Source: Pseudomonadota bacterium (GTDB lineage Bacteria; Pseudomonadota; Alphaproteobacteria; Puniceispirillales; Marisalimonadaceae). Taken from it: 64,000 bases of DNA. The notes beneath the pieces were generated by a model. It was not told the DNA's origin, searched no databases, and saw nothing but the letters and a program-made list of their open reading frames with translations. Below, piece by piece: positions 9,244 through 18,709 of this stretch. Position numbers and translations under genes: made by a program. Within the stretch, counting starts at the first letter, position 1. Every line of letters begins with the position of its first letter. The stretch spans positions 92,844-156,843 of the forward strand of contig JAOESH010000002.1 in the NCBI GenBank assembly GCA_028382005.1. Reading direction: 5' to 3'.

Positions 9244-10200
9244 ATGGAAAAAATTAAAGTTGCTATTTTAGATGATTACCAAAATGTTACTCATAAATTT
9301 GCTGACTGGAGCTCTTTAAGTGAGAAAATTGATCTAAATATTATTAATGAATATATAGGTAATGATAATAATTTAGATGAACAGCTAAAAGATTATGATG
9401 TTTTATGTTTGATGCGAGAAAGAACGCCTCTTCCTGAAGGTTTAATTAATAAACTCCCTAACTTAAAGTTAGTCATTACAAGTGGTATGTGGAACGCTTC
9501 TATAGATACAGAAGCTCTAAAGGCTAAAAATATAACTTATTGTGGTACTGATACAAAAATTCATTCAACAGCTGAATTAGCTTGGGCGCTGATAATGAAT
9601 AGTTGGAGAGGACTCCAAACCGAAATTGAAAACATGAAAGATGGTAATTGGCAAACAACTATAGGAAGAGGGCTGAAGGGGAATACTTTAGGTATTTTTG
9701 GTCTTGGAAAGCAAGGTTTACAGGTTGCTAATTTTGCTAAAGCTTTTAACATGAGGGTAATTGCGTGGAGCCACAACTTAAAAAAAGAAGACTGTGAAAA
9801 AGCTAACGTTGAATATGTTAGCAGTCCAGATTTATTTAAAATGTCAGATATTTTAACAATTCACACTAGGCTTTCTGCTAGAACAGAAGGATACATAAAC
9901 AAAGATAAACTAAAATTGATGAAAAAAGAATCTGTCATAGTAAATACTAGTCGCGGTCCTATTATTAAAGAACAAGATTTAATAGAAGCATTAAATAAGC
10001 GCACTATTTCATGTGCCGCATTGGATGTTTATGATAAAGAACCGCTACCTGTAGATCATATCTTAAGAAAAACCCAAAATACAATTCTTACACCCCATAT
10101 AGGTTATGTGTCAGTGGAGGCGTATAAGAAATTTTTTAATGGTTATTTAAAAGCAATAGAATCTTTTTTAAATGGCAAACCTGTAAATCAGATTTTATAA
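9244..10200 (+). CDS. D-2-hydroxyacid dehydrogenase (NAD-dependent)
   Basis: 318 residues with the two-domain fold of the D-isomer 2-hydroxyacid dehydrogenases. The NAD-binding loop is GIFGLGKQGLQVANFAKAF. Next come the substrate Arg in NTSRGPIIKEQDLIEAL, the catalytic Glu in ALDVYDKEPLP and the catalytic His in LTPHIGYVS, giving a complete Arg-Glu-His triad. It reduces a 2-keto acid or oxidises a 2-hydroxy acid; SerA, GhrA and LdhA are relatives, but no ACT domain is present, so it is not SerA. It probably forms one transcript with the TcuA-like gene. Confidence 0.85.
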   Translation: MEKIKVAILDDYQNVTHKFADWSSLSEKIDLNIINEYIGNDNNLDEQLKDYDVLCLMRERTPLPEGLINKLPNLKLVITSGMWNASIDTEALKAKNITYCGTDTKIHSTAELAWALIMNSWRGLQTEIENMKDGNWQTTIGRGLKGNTLGIFGLGKQGLQVANFAKAFNMRVIAWSHNLKKEDCEKANVEYVSSPDLFKMSDILTIHTRLSARTEGYINKDKLKLMKKESVIVNTSRGPIIKEQDLIEALNKRTISCAALDVYDKEPLPVDHILRKTQNTILTPHIGYVSVEAYKKFFNGYLKAIESFLNGKPVNQIL

Positions 10201-10202
10201 GA

Positions 10203-10940
10203 TTATATCCAATTATTAGCAACCCATTTTGGAGCTTTAAGTTGTTTATAAATTTTTTTATAAAACTGTGATTTTTTTACAGGCCAATTCCCATTAATGA
10301 CATCATCTGGATCAGGTTTTCCTGTAAAAGCAACAATGCTTGTATCATCTGGAAGAATTGCTGGTTTCCAAATCCTAGAAGGCCATTTAGGCAGAAGATT
10401 ATGCTTAAAACTTTTACACCAATCAGATGGCCAGAAAACTTGATCCCTAATTTCGTTGCTTATGTATGTTTGTTCAATATGAAATCTTTTCCAAATTTTA
10501 ACTGGATCTTTTTCAAAATTTTTAAAAATTGAAACATATTTCCCAACAGGAATTCTAAAACAACTAGTATTCCCAATATTTTGACCTAATTGAGTCCAAT
10601 TTTCGATTACACAATAACTTCCAGGTTTATAATCAAAAAACCGATCTAAATTACCAGTAATTACCAAATCAAGATCTAAAAACAACACGTCACCTTTTAA
10701 ATTGTATAGAGGAAATTGCCAAACACTTAACTTTCTCCAGGGAGTTAATGAAATAATATTAGGCAACTTTACTTCAGGTAAAGGTTTACATATTACATGT
10801 TCGTTAATATCTTTGTAATCATCTGTAAAACAGTAGACTTTAGTTGTTTTTTTTGTATGTCTTTTTATAGATGCATATAGTCTGTTGACAAACTCAGGAC
10901 CATATCTTGAACCCCATTTCATACATATAATCGTTTGCAA
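10203..10940 (-). CDS. Glycosyltransferase-like protein (GT-A fold, DLD motif)
   Basis: 245 residues. An N-terminal MKWGSRYGPEFVNRLYASI block, VYCFTDD and the metal-binding motif DVLFLDLDLVITGNLD (DxD) suggest a GT-A nucleotide-diphospho-sugar transferase related to GT8-like enzymes. It would work in the cytoplasm on surface-glycan assembly. It starts at TTG (10938-10940) and ends two bases from the convergent hydroxyacid dehydrogenase. It marks the left edge of the surface-polysaccharide genes. Donor and acceptor cannot be told. Confidence 0.6.
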   Translation of the reverse strand: MQTIICMKWGSRYGPEFVNRLYASIKRHTKKTTKVYCFTDDYKDINEHVICKPLPEVKLPNIISLTPWRKLSVWQFPLYNLKGDVLFLDLDLVITGNLDRFFDYKPGSYCVIENWTQLGQNIGNTSCFRIPVGKYVSIFKNFEKDPVKIWKRFHIEQTYISNEIRDQVFWPSDWCKSFKHNLLPKWPSRIWKPAILPDDTSIVAFTGKPDPDDVINGNWPVKKSQFYKKIYKQLKAPKWVANNWI

Positions 10941-11026
10941 ATCTTAACCCATTTATAAATATAATTATTAAAAATTTAGAAATCGTTTTATAACACTTTT
11001 AATAATATCATAAAGATTAAAAAAAT

Positions 11027-12133
11027 ATGAAAATAAATATTTTGTTACCCTACAAAGAAAAGTTTGACGAAAACAAAGCTTCTTCAGTTTCAATCACAGT
11101 TAAAAATAATTTGTCATACTCAAAATTTTTAAGCCATATAAAAGTTTATGGACAAGATGTAGAAAAACCTCTCTTCAAAAATAATTTTGAAGGCATTAAA
11201 TATTCTATTCTTTCACTTAAAAGTAAGAATGTGTTTTTAGCACAAAAAATGATAAGTATAATGTCCAAAGATATTTCAAAGAAACAGTTAATAGAAATAC
11301 ATAATAGGCCGTACCTTATAGAAAAGATTGCGAAGAATAGTAACTATCCAATCACTCTATTTCTTCATAATGATCCACAAACAATGAAGGGATCAAAATT
11401 AGTTAGAGATAGAAAAAAAATATTAAAAAAGTGTGAAGCAGTTTTTTGTGTGAGTGAATACGTAAAAAATAAGTTTCTTGAAGGAATTTTAATTAATAAA
11501 GAAAAAGTTCATGTTTTATATAATGGTGTGAATAGACAACTTAAAAAAATGCCAACGAAGAAAAAAGAAATCTTATTTGTTGGAAGATTAGTCGCTGAAA
11601 AAGGCGTTGATCTATATGTTGACGTTGTCGAAAATATTGCTAAAAATTTTCCAGATTGGACTTTTGAACTCATTGGATCATTTAGGTTAGGCGATAATAA
11701 AAATAAAGATACGTTTGCTAACAATCTAATCAAAAAATTTAAAAAAATTAGTAGCCAAACAAAATTTCATGGATTCAAAAATCAAGCATTTATCCAAAAA
11801 AAAATGAAAACAGCCTCCATAATTGTTATTCCTTCAGTATGGGCAGAGCCATTTGGCTTAGTTGCAGCTGAAGCTATGAGTAATGGTATTGGGATAATAG
11901 CATCAGATGTTGGAGGAATACCTGAAATAGTAAAAGCTAATGGTGTTTTAATACAGGATATTAATAAACAAAAGATAGAACATGCTCTTACTGACTTAAT
12001 GAGTGACCATACTAAAAGAAAAAATCTTCAAAGAATGTCGTGGGATAATTTTCAATTGTCTGCAAAAAAAAGTTCTGAAAAACTAGATTTTTATAGAGAA
12101 ATGATTTCATCTAAATATTTTGTTGATGACTAG
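11027..12133 (+). CDS. Glycosyltransferase family 4 protein
   Basis: 368 residues with a GT-B fold. The C-terminal GT4 domain begins with KKEILFVGRLVAEKGVDLYVD and contains the nucleotide-sugar block SVWAEPFGLVAAEAMSNGIG followed by IIASDVGGIPEIV, the EX7E-type signature of retaining GT4 enzymes. The N-terminal acceptor domain has the HNDPQTMKG loop. It probably adds a hexose to a lipid-linked glycan in the cytoplasm. Its last 27 bases overlap the 3' end of the convergent gene 12107-13069. Confidence 0.85.
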   Translation: MKINILLPYKEKFDENKASSVSITVKNNLSYSKFLSHIKVYGQDVEKPLFKNNFEGIKYSILSLKSKNVFLAQKMISIMSKDISKKQLIEIHNRPYLIEKIAKNSNYPITLFLHNDPQTMKGSKLVRDRKKILKKCEAVFCVSEYVKNKFLEGILINKEKVHVLYNGVNRQLKKMPTKKKEILFVGRLVAEKGVDLYVDVVENIAKNFPDWTFELIGSFRLGDNKNKDTFANNLIKKFKKISSQTKFHGFKNQAFIQKKMKTASIIVIPSVWAEPFGLVAAEAMSNGIGIIASDVGGIPEIVKANGVLIQDINKQKIEHALTDLMSDHTKRKNLQRMSWDNFQLSAKKSSEKLDFYREMISSKYFVDD

Positions 12134-13069
12134 AGAACATTGACTATGATTACTATAACCTGTAATTGGAAAAAGTTGTGGAAAAACTTTGTGAAAATGT
12201 ATTTGATCAATACAATCTATTTCAATTAAATCTTTAAGGTAGACTATTCCTTCTCTGTTTCTTGATATCCAACTTAGCGTCTCAGAGCTGAGTTTCATGT
12301 TTTTAATATCTTTTAACATTGATATTGTTGGTATTGGGGGCCATCCATCTGAGTGGATGTTAAGAAAACTTAAATCATCATCAAAAAAGTTGTATTGTAT
12401 ATTGTGTTTTTGAGAAAATTTAAGTCTGTCCATCTGTGAAGTATGATCATCCCACAAAGCAACTATTTTTTTATTTGTGATTGGAGGTATTTTATTAGTA
12501 ATATCAGTATTTATATATGTAGCTTTTTTTGAATTAAACATATTATTTTCGAAATTAATATCATAACTATATATTTTACAATCATCATCAGTTGCTGCAT
12601 CAATTAAATATGTCGTAAACCCTTTCATCACTCCCGACTCTATAACTATTTCCGGGTTAATTATTTTTAATAATGTATAAAAAAATACAGCTTCATTATA
12701 ACCAAAACCACTCTCATGCTCTTTAATAGGGCTTTGAGAAAAAACATAATCAAATTCGTCCAAGTATTTTTCAATGTTAGATCTGTTATATTTTAGGTTT
12801 GATAATTCTAAAAAAGAACAAATTTCTTTAATTATCAAAGTGTTTCTATGTTTTTTAATATTTTGTTCAACAGGGTAAGAAATATAAGCTTCATCTTTTT
12901 GAGGTTTGTTTTTTTTAATTCGTACACTTATTGTGAAACCTAAAAACTTGTTTAATACTTTTTTTAACTTTTTAAAAAATAATGAAGTGTTAATAAACTT
13001 CTTAGGTTGTTCAGAAAAATTATTCCAGTATCTAGTGTATGTTTTTTTTTTATATTGATCAAATTTCAA
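12107..13069 (-). CDS. Class I SAM methyltransferase-like protein (possibly CmcI/hydroxylase type)
   Basis: 320 residues. The central stretch IVIESGVMKGFTTYLIDAA followed by KIYSYDINF resembles the SAM-binding motif I and post-I acidic residue seen in CmcI-like (cephalosporin hydroxylase) methyltransferases. A second acidic region, VALWDDHTSQMDR, follows the expected spacing. The first 80 residues are basic and unrecognised. It sits between a GT4 gene and an O-antigen ligase gene, so a glycan-modifying role is plausible. It overlaps the convergent GT4 gene by 27 bases. Function is inferred from the fold motif only. Confidence 0.5.
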   Translation of the reverse strand: MKFDQYKKKTYTRYWNNFSEQPKKFINTSLFFKKLKKVLNKFLGFTISVRIKKNKPQKDEAYISYPVEQNIKKHRNTLIIKEICSFLELSNLKYNRSNIEKYLDEFDYVFSQSPIKEHESGFGYNEAVFFYTLLKIINPEIVIESGVMKGFTTYLIDAATDDDCKIYSYDINFENNMFNSKKATYINTDITNKIPPITNKKIVALWDDHTSQMDRLKFSQKHNIQYNFFDDDLSFLNIHSDGWPPIPTISMLKDIKNMKLSSETLSWISRNREGIVYLKDLIEIDCIDQIHFHKVFPQLFPITGYSNHSQCSLVINKIFR

Positions 13070-13100
13070 AGGTTTTAGCTTTCCAAATTAATATTAGTTA

Positions 13101-14381
13101 TTAGTTACAATCCTTTTTATAACTTTGAACTTGAGAAAGTGCAAAGGCTATGGCAAACCAAAGAAAAAGGTTGCCCCACTGTCCATAGAAACTACCAAAT
13201 TGTTGTATGGGAAAAAACAGGCCTAGAGGAATTACAAAAGCTGTAGCAGCCATCGGGCATTCAAAGTGTTTTTTCCTAGCTTTAAAGCACGTCCAAATCA
13301 TTGAAGAAACCATTATCAGTCCAAGTATAAGTCCAATAATTCCTGTCTCAGCAAATAACTGAACATAAAAATTATGAGGATGGTTTCCACAGTAATTTTT
13401 TCCTGGAAGCCAATTTGGCAAACTAGAATCTAAGTTTTTGCATGTATTTCTAGTACCAGAAGGACCAATACCTTTGACCGGAGTTAATAAACCTTGTTGA
13501 ATTCCACCTCTCCAAGAACCCCAATAACTGTTTGATTCTGACGTATTTAAAATTGGGACAGCATTAACAAAACTTTTAATAAAACGATGTGATAAGTCTG
13601 GTCTAATAAAAACTAAAGTTAATACTGCTAGGATTTCAAATAATACTAATAAAAAAAATAATCTAAATTTAGGTTTCCATAAAAGAGCTGCTAGCGTTCC
13701 TCCACACGCTCTCATAAGAAAATTAATTCTTTCTCCTGTTAAAAGAGATACTATTATTGAAAATAAACCTATACAACCTGAAAAAAAAGCAACTCTATTT
13801 TGTCTACTAACTGCAACAGCCATTAAAACACATAACAAAGGCAACGAAACTCTAGCAACATAACTACCAGGAATTGCGTCACCATATGGCCAAGTTAATC
13901 TAGTTTTTGGCTCAATGATAGCTTCAGCTGTTAAAATTCCAGACATGATAATCATCCCAAGTAACATAGATAATAACATGATAATTCTAATATCTCTGTC
14001 TTTTGCAATCCATACTTGGGCAGCCGCCGCATAAAGTGGGAAACGTATCCAGACAAAACCTTGTTCAAATGAAAAAAGAGGATCAGGACCGGTAATTGCC
14101 GAAAACAAACCAAATACCCATAAAGCTAAAGCGCTTTTAAACCAAATTTGAGATGCCCAGCTCCAATCTTTTCTTTTAATACATCTGGTTAAAAAAATTA
14201 GACAAATTGAAGTTAGCCATAAATCAGCTGGATCTCTTTCTATTAAGTAAATAAATGGTCCCAAAAACCAAAACAAAGTCATATATCTATCGATTTTACT
14301 TAAATGATTAATTTTTTCCCATCCAATTTTCCAGCTTTCAGAAAAATTAAGTTCAGGAACAGATAAATACTTTAATATCAT
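13101..14381 (-). CDS. O-antigen ligase family protein (Wzy_C/WaaL-like)
   Basis: 426 residues with roughly ten to twelve hydrophobic segments and one large loop near residues 270-335. The loop contains GVLTP-like GLLTPVKGIGPSGTRN and ends with NHPHNFYVQLFAETGIIGLI. The HxHN-x-Q-x3-E-x-G pattern is the signature of O-antigen ligases and Wzy-type polymerases. It would act at the periplasmic face of the inner membrane, joining or polymerising lipid-linked glycans. Ligase and polymerase cannot be separated by sequence alone. Confidence 0.8.
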   Translation of the reverse strand: MILKYLSVPELNFSESWKIGWEKINHLSKIDRYMTLFWFLGPFIYLIERDPADLWLTSICLIFLTRCIKRKDWSWASQIWFKSALALWVFGLFSAITGPDPLFSFEQGFVWIRFPLYAAAAQVWIAKDRDIRIIMLLSMLLGMIIMSGILTAEAIIEPKTRLTWPYGDAIPGSYVARVSLPLLCVLMAVAVSRQNRVAFFSGCIGLFSIIVSLLTGERINFLMRACGGTLAALLWKPKFRLFFLLVLFEILAVLTLVFIRPDLSHRFIKSFVNAVPILNTSESNSYWGSWRGGIQQGLLTPVKGIGPSGTRNTCKNLDSSLPNWLPGKNYCGNHPHNFYVQLFAETGIIGLILGLIMVSSMIWTCFKARKKHFECPMAATAFVIPLGLFFPIQQFGSFYGQWGNLFLWFAIAFALSQVQSYKKDCN

Positions 14382-14559
14382 TGGTTATAACCTTCGTTAT
14401 TAACAAGTTTGTTTATTCATAAATAATTTATTTTTAAACACAACTATTAATATTATGATATGCAAAACAAGACTTTGGAAGAGAATAATTTATGAGCTAA
14501 TTGTAGATTTAACTGAAGACTGCTTTTATATATTCATAAAGTGATATGTTGAATAGTAA

Positions 14560-15933
14560 TTATTTTGTACCAATTTTCATTTTATTTCTTATAAACCACA
14601 AACAAATTAAAGAAGGAATTACCATTATTGTGGTTAAAATAAAAAAAGTTCCCCAATCTCCATTTAGCCAATCTACTAGAGCTCCTGAAGATGAAGCAAG
14701 AGTTGTTCTGCCAGCAGTTCCAATAGACGCAAGTAAAGCATACTGAGTAGCAGTATAAGTCCTATCAACCAATAATGAAATAAATGCAACAAATGCTACT
14801 GTTGCAAATGCTGCTGTAATGTCATCAGCAATAACAGCAATTGCAAATAATAATTCAGATTTGTCTGTCCAAGCTAAAACTGCAAATAGAAGGTTTGTTA
14901 GAGCCATCAATCCTCCAGCAAAGAACATTGTTTTTATTGTTCCTACCCTCATTGCCATTAAACCGCCTAATAATGTGAAAACAACAGTTGTAATCCAACC
15001 AATTCCTTTTGAGTAAAGGGCAATCTCCCCTTTAGAAAATCCAATTTCTTTATAAAAAACAATAGACATACGACCAAGAAATGCTTCCCCAACTTTAAAT
15101 AAGAAAACAAAACCTAATATTCCTGCAGCTATAGCAAATCCATTTTTTTTAAAGAAGCTAATTACAGGCCCACCTATAGTTCCTGTAATATATACAAAGA
15201 ATTTAGTTATAAAGTTTCTAGATCCAATTTTTCTTGCAATGATTTCATCAGTTTCTTTTTGTTTTGCTTGTCTATTAGTTTCAATTGGCTCATCAACAAA
15301 CATCAAACCAATATTCATTAAAATTATTATTGCCCCTAAAACTAAGAAAGTTGTTTGCCAGTAATCAGTAATACCAATATTTTCAAAATATTCTGCAGTA
15401 AATAAAGCAACAACACCTCCTAATTTATAACCAGTCCACCAACCAACCACCGCCATAGCAGCACCTGCTGCCATAGCTTTCCCTTCATTTTCATTGATTT
15501 GTTCAATTCTTAAAGCATCAACAGTTATGTCTTGTGTCGCCGAAGCTATAGCAATAATCAATCCAACAGAAATTAATAAAGCTAAATTTTGAGTTGGATT
15601 TATAAAACTCCAAACTATCAAACTTAGTAAAATTACAACTTGCATTAAAACTATCCATGCTCTTCTGTGGCCTAGTTTTTTTGTTAATAGAGGTATTTGG
15701 ATTCTATCTATTATAGGAGCCCATAAATAATTAAATGCGTAGACACCAAAAATTAAGCCTGCCCAACCAATAGTCGATCTACTCAATCCTTCTTCTTTTA
15801 GCCAAAGGCTTAAACTACTGGCAATCAGGACCCATGGAAAACCACTTATGGCACCAAGAAGTAATATCCTTAACATTCTTATATCTTTATAAACTAAAAC
15901 TGATTGAACCCAGTTTTGTTTTTTTTCTATCAT
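14560..15933 (-). CDS. ampG: AmpG-like muropeptide permease (MFS)
   Basis: 457 residues of a major-facilitator protein with about twelve to fourteen helices. The N-terminal ISGFPWVLIASSLSLWLKEEG, the YLWAPIIDRIQIPLL stretch and the following LGHRRAWIVLMQ are characteristic of the AmpG (PAT) group, which imports GlcNAc-anhydroMurNAc muropeptides into the cytoplasm for wall recycling. The same window holds AnmK, MurQ, a GH84 glucosaminidase and, divergently next to it, an L,D-transpeptidase-like gene, which supports the role. Confidence 0.8.
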   Translation of the reverse strand: MIEKKQNWVQSVLVYKDIRMLRILLLGAISGFPWVLIASSLSLWLKEEGLSRSTIGWAGLIFGVYAFNYLWAPIIDRIQIPLLTKKLGHRRAWIVLMQVVILLSLIVWSFINPTQNLALLISVGLIIAIASATQDITVDALRIEQINENEGKAMAAGAAMAVVGWWTGYKLGGVVALFTAEYFENIGITDYWQTTFLVLGAIIILMNIGLMFVDEPIETNRQAKQKETDEIIARKIGSRNFITKFFVYITGTIGGPVISFFKKNGFAIAAGILGFVFLFKVGEAFLGRMSIVFYKEIGFSKGEIALYSKGIGWITTVVFTLLGGLMAMRVGTIKTMFFAGGLMALTNLLFAVLAWTDKSELLFAIAVIADDITAAFATVAFVAFISLLVDRTYTATQYALLASIGTAGRTTLASSSGALVDWLNGDWGTFFILTTIMVIPSLICLWFIRNKMKIGTK

Positions 15934-16027
15934 AATAAAAACAATTCAAAAAAGTTATTTATAATATTACTCTTACTTTTCAAAAAAATATATGTTTTTT
16001 GTTTGATTAAATTAACTATAATTATAT

Positions 16028-16570
16028 ATGCATCAAAATTGGTTAGTTATAAATCTAAATAAAAATTATTTCCTAAAAGTTGGTAATAAAGCTTTTCGAT
16101 GTCAAATAGGTGAAGGAGGCCTTAAAAACGCAGCAAAAAAAGTAGAAGGTGATAAAACATCACCAATTGGGAAATGGTATTTAGAATCATTATATTATAG
16201 ACCTGACAGGGCTTTAAGGCCAAAATTTAAGAAAAAAAATGTTTTAAAAATCAATCGAATTACAAAACACTGTGGATGGTGCTGTGATATTGGAAGTCTA
16301 CATTACAACAAACATATAAACATTAATAATTTTCCATCGCTGAAAATTAATTATGAAAGATTATGGCGAGAAGATAATGCTTACGATATAATCATTGAGA
16401 TTTCTCACAACACTAAACCTACTATTAAGAATAAAGGAAGCGCAATATTTATACATTGTAGTTTTGAAGATATTAGGCCAACAGCCGGTTGCATTGCTTT
16501 AAAAAAAAGAGATTTAATTAATTTAATTAAAAATCTTAAATATAATGCATGTATTGAAATTAAAAATTAA
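16028..16570 (+). CDS. L,D-transpeptidase (YkuD) family protein
   Basis: 180 residues. It contains GEGGLKNAAKKVEGDKTSP IGKW near residues 26-48, then FIHCSFEDIRPTAGCIALKK, which carries the YkuD catalytic pattern: a His followed 10-15 residues later by S/T-x-GC. The Cys in TAGC is the nucleophile for cross-linking or remodelling peptidoglycan. No clear signal peptide is visible, which is unusual for a periplasmic enzyme; many proteobacterial homologues of this short type also lack one. It is divergent from ampG, with about 95 bases between them. Confidence 0.75.
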   Translation: MHQNWLVINLNKNYFLKVGNKAFRCQIGEGGLKNAAKKVEGDKTSPIGKWYLESLYYRPDRALRPKFKKKNVLKINRITKHCGWCCDIGSLHYNKHININNFPSLKINYERLWREDNAYDIIIEISHNTKPTIKNKGSAIFIHCSFEDIRPTAGCIALKKRDLINLIKNLKYNACIEIKN

Positions 16571-16647
16571 TATATATAGTAATATAAAACTTTACAGATT
16601 CAATTAATAGAATTAAAAGTTAGTTTTTTCAATAAGTGAGGTTGTTA

Positions 16648-18657
16648 ATGCCATATTCTCTAATATCAGTTTCTCTTGGCCTTCTTGGCTTATTATCGGC
16701 TTATGTAGTGTATTTGAAAGTCAAGTCTTCTCCTGAAGGTGGAGGCCGTGTTAAAGAGATTGGAGACGAAATACACCTTGGTGCTATGGTCTTCATGTCT
16801 GCAGAATATAAAAGATTAGCTGTTTTTTGTTTAATTTGTATTTTAGCTCTTTATTTTTCTTTAGGATGGCAAACTGCTGCTTCATTTTTATTAGGGGCAC
16901 TATGCTCAGGCATTGCAGGCTTTATAGGTATGTATGCGGCAACTAAAGCTAACGTTAGAACAGCAGTGGCGGCTAAAGAAAAAGGTGCAGCTGAGGCACT
17001 TAATGTTGCATTTTTTGGCGGTTCCGTTATGGGCTTGACTGTTGCAGCAATGGGATTAGTAGGAGTAGGAATTTTATTTTACTATTTTGCTGGAGATATA
17101 GAAACTATTCATGCAATAGAAGGTTTTGCAATGGGAGCTTCATCTGTAGCCTTATTTTCTAGAGTTGGTGGTGGTATTTTTACAAAGAGTGCAGATGTTG
17201 GAGCAGATTTAGTTGGTAAAGTTGAGGCAGGTATTCCTGAAGATGATCCGCGAAACCCAGCTGTTATTGCTGATAACGTTGGGGATAATGTTGGTGATGT
17301 AGCAGGTATGGGATCAGATATATTTGAGTCATATTGTGGTTCTATGATTGCTTGTATAGCTTTGGCTGCGTCCATGACTAGTGCTACGGTTTCAAGTCTT
17401 GGTGGCAACCAATTCATGTTACAATTTATGCCTTTAGCTTTAGCATCTTTAGGTTTAATATGTTCTTTATTAGGAATATTAACGGTTAAGATATTTTCTT
17501 CGAAAAGTGCTGAAACAGCCCTTAGATTTGGCACAATTGGATCTGCTGTTATATTTGTTATCACATCTTATTTTTTAATTGATTTTATGAATGTTTCCTC
17601 AGGTGTTTGGGTTGCTGTTTTAACTGGATCAGTTGGTGGAATTATTGTTGGATTGGTAACTGAATACTATACTGGTGGAAGCCCAGTAAGAAAAATAGCT
17701 AAAGATGGAGAAACTGGACCAGCTACAGTAATGATATCCGGACTTGCTGTTGGAATGCAATCCGTTGCTATTCCAGTTTTAACTATAGTAGTAATTATAT
17801 TTATTTCTAATGTCTATGCTGGGCTATATGGAGTTGGAATTGCAGCTATTGGAATGTTAAGTACTGTTGGTATTACCATGGCAATAGATGCATATGGTCC
17901 TGTTGCTGACAATGCTGGTGGCATTGCTGAAATGGCTGAAATGGGAAAAGAAACAAGAGAAATAACAGACTCACTTGATGAAGTTGGAAATACTACAGCT
18001 GCCATTGGTAAAGGTTTTGCTATAAGCGCAGCTGCACTAGCAGCTCTAGCATTGATAAGTGCATATATAGAAAAAATTTCTTTGAAAGACGGCTCTTTTA
18101 TTCTAGCTATAAATGACCCATTGGTTTTGTGTGGCATGTTTTTAGGAGGTATTTTTCCATTCTTAGTAAGTTCAATGACTATGACGGCTGTAGGTGATGC
18201 TGCTTTTGACATGATTAAAGAAGTTAGAAGACAGTTTAAAGAAATACCTGGCTTATTAGAAGGTAAGGCTAAACCTGATACAGCAAGATGTGTAGATATA
18301 GCAACTAGAGCTGCATTACGGAAGATGATTGCTCCTGGCTCGCTCGCTGTTTTGTCCCCAGTTATAATTGGATTTTTATTAGGACCCAAAGCTCTTGGTG
18401 GAATGCTTGGCGGAGCACTTATATGTTGTGTTATGATGGCATTAATGATGTCTAACGCTGGTGGCGCTTGGGATAATGCTAAGAAATTTGTAGAAAAAGG
18501 TAATTTTGGAGGTAAAGGCTCGGATGTTCATAAGGCGGCAGTTGTTGGTGATACGGTTGGTGATCCTTTAAAGGATACTTCTGGTCCATCTATGAATATT
18601 TTGATAAATGTTATGGCAATTGTTAGCTTAGTGATCGCGCCATTACTAATTAACTAA
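16648..18657 (+). CDS. hppA: Membrane-bound ion-translocating pyrophosphatase
   Basis: 669 residues with about 15-16 membrane helices. It couples PPi hydrolysis to cation pumping across the inner membrane. The catalytic loops [38 protein letters not shown] and [16 protein letters not shown] are intact, as is the C-terminal [14 protein letters not shown]. At the site that decides potassium dependence it reads [10 protein letters not shown] with Ala451, as in plant-type K+-dependent enzymes, where K+-independent ones have Lys. The ion pumped (H+ or Na+) is not settled. I use the ATG at 16648, preceded by TGAGG, rather than the GTG at 16636. Confidence 0.93.
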   Translation: MPYSLISVSLGLLGLLSAYVVYLKVKSSPEGGGRVKEIGDEIHLGAMVFMSAEYKRLAVFCLICILALYFSLGWQTAASFLLGALCSGIAGFIGMYAATKANVRTAVAAKEKGAAEALNVAFFGGSVMGLTVAAMGLVGVGILFYYFAGDIETIHAIEGFAMGASSVALFSRVGGGIFTKSADVGADLVGKVEAGIPEDDPRNPAVIADNVGDNVGDVAGMGSDIFESYCGSMIACIALAASMTSATVSSLGGNQFMLQFMPLALASLGLICSLLGILTVKIFSSKSAETALRFGTIGSAVIFVITSYFLIDFMNVSSGVWVAVLTGSVGGIIVGLVTEYYTGGSPVRKIAKDGETGPATVMISGLAVGMQSVAIPVLTIVVIIFISNVYAGLYGVGIAAIGMLSTVGITMAIDAYGPVADNAGGIAEMAEMGKETREITDSLDEVGNTTAAIGKGFAISAAALAALALISAYIEKISLKDGSFILAINDPLVLCGMFLGGIFPFLVSSMTMTAVGDAAFDMIKEVRRQFKEIPGLLEGKAKPDTARCVDIATRAALRKMIAPGSLAVLSPVIIGFLLGPKALGGMLGGALICCVMMALMMSNAGGAWDNAKKFVEKGNFGGKGSDVHKAAVVGDTVGDPLKDTSGPSMNILINVMAIVSLVIAPLLIN

Positions 18658-18709
18658 CATTCACATTCACATTTAGATTATAATTGTTTAGATGGAATAA
18701 TACTATATT

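Noticed and set aside
17109..18389. Long open frames antisense to hppA (151 and 191 codons)
   Set aside because: They are low-complexity Ala/Ile/Pro mirror translations of the membrane pyrophosphatase and have no ribosome site or family motif.
18658..18676. CATTCA direct repeats after hppA
   Set aside because: Two or three short copies only; no sign of an attachment site, terminator or regulatory element.
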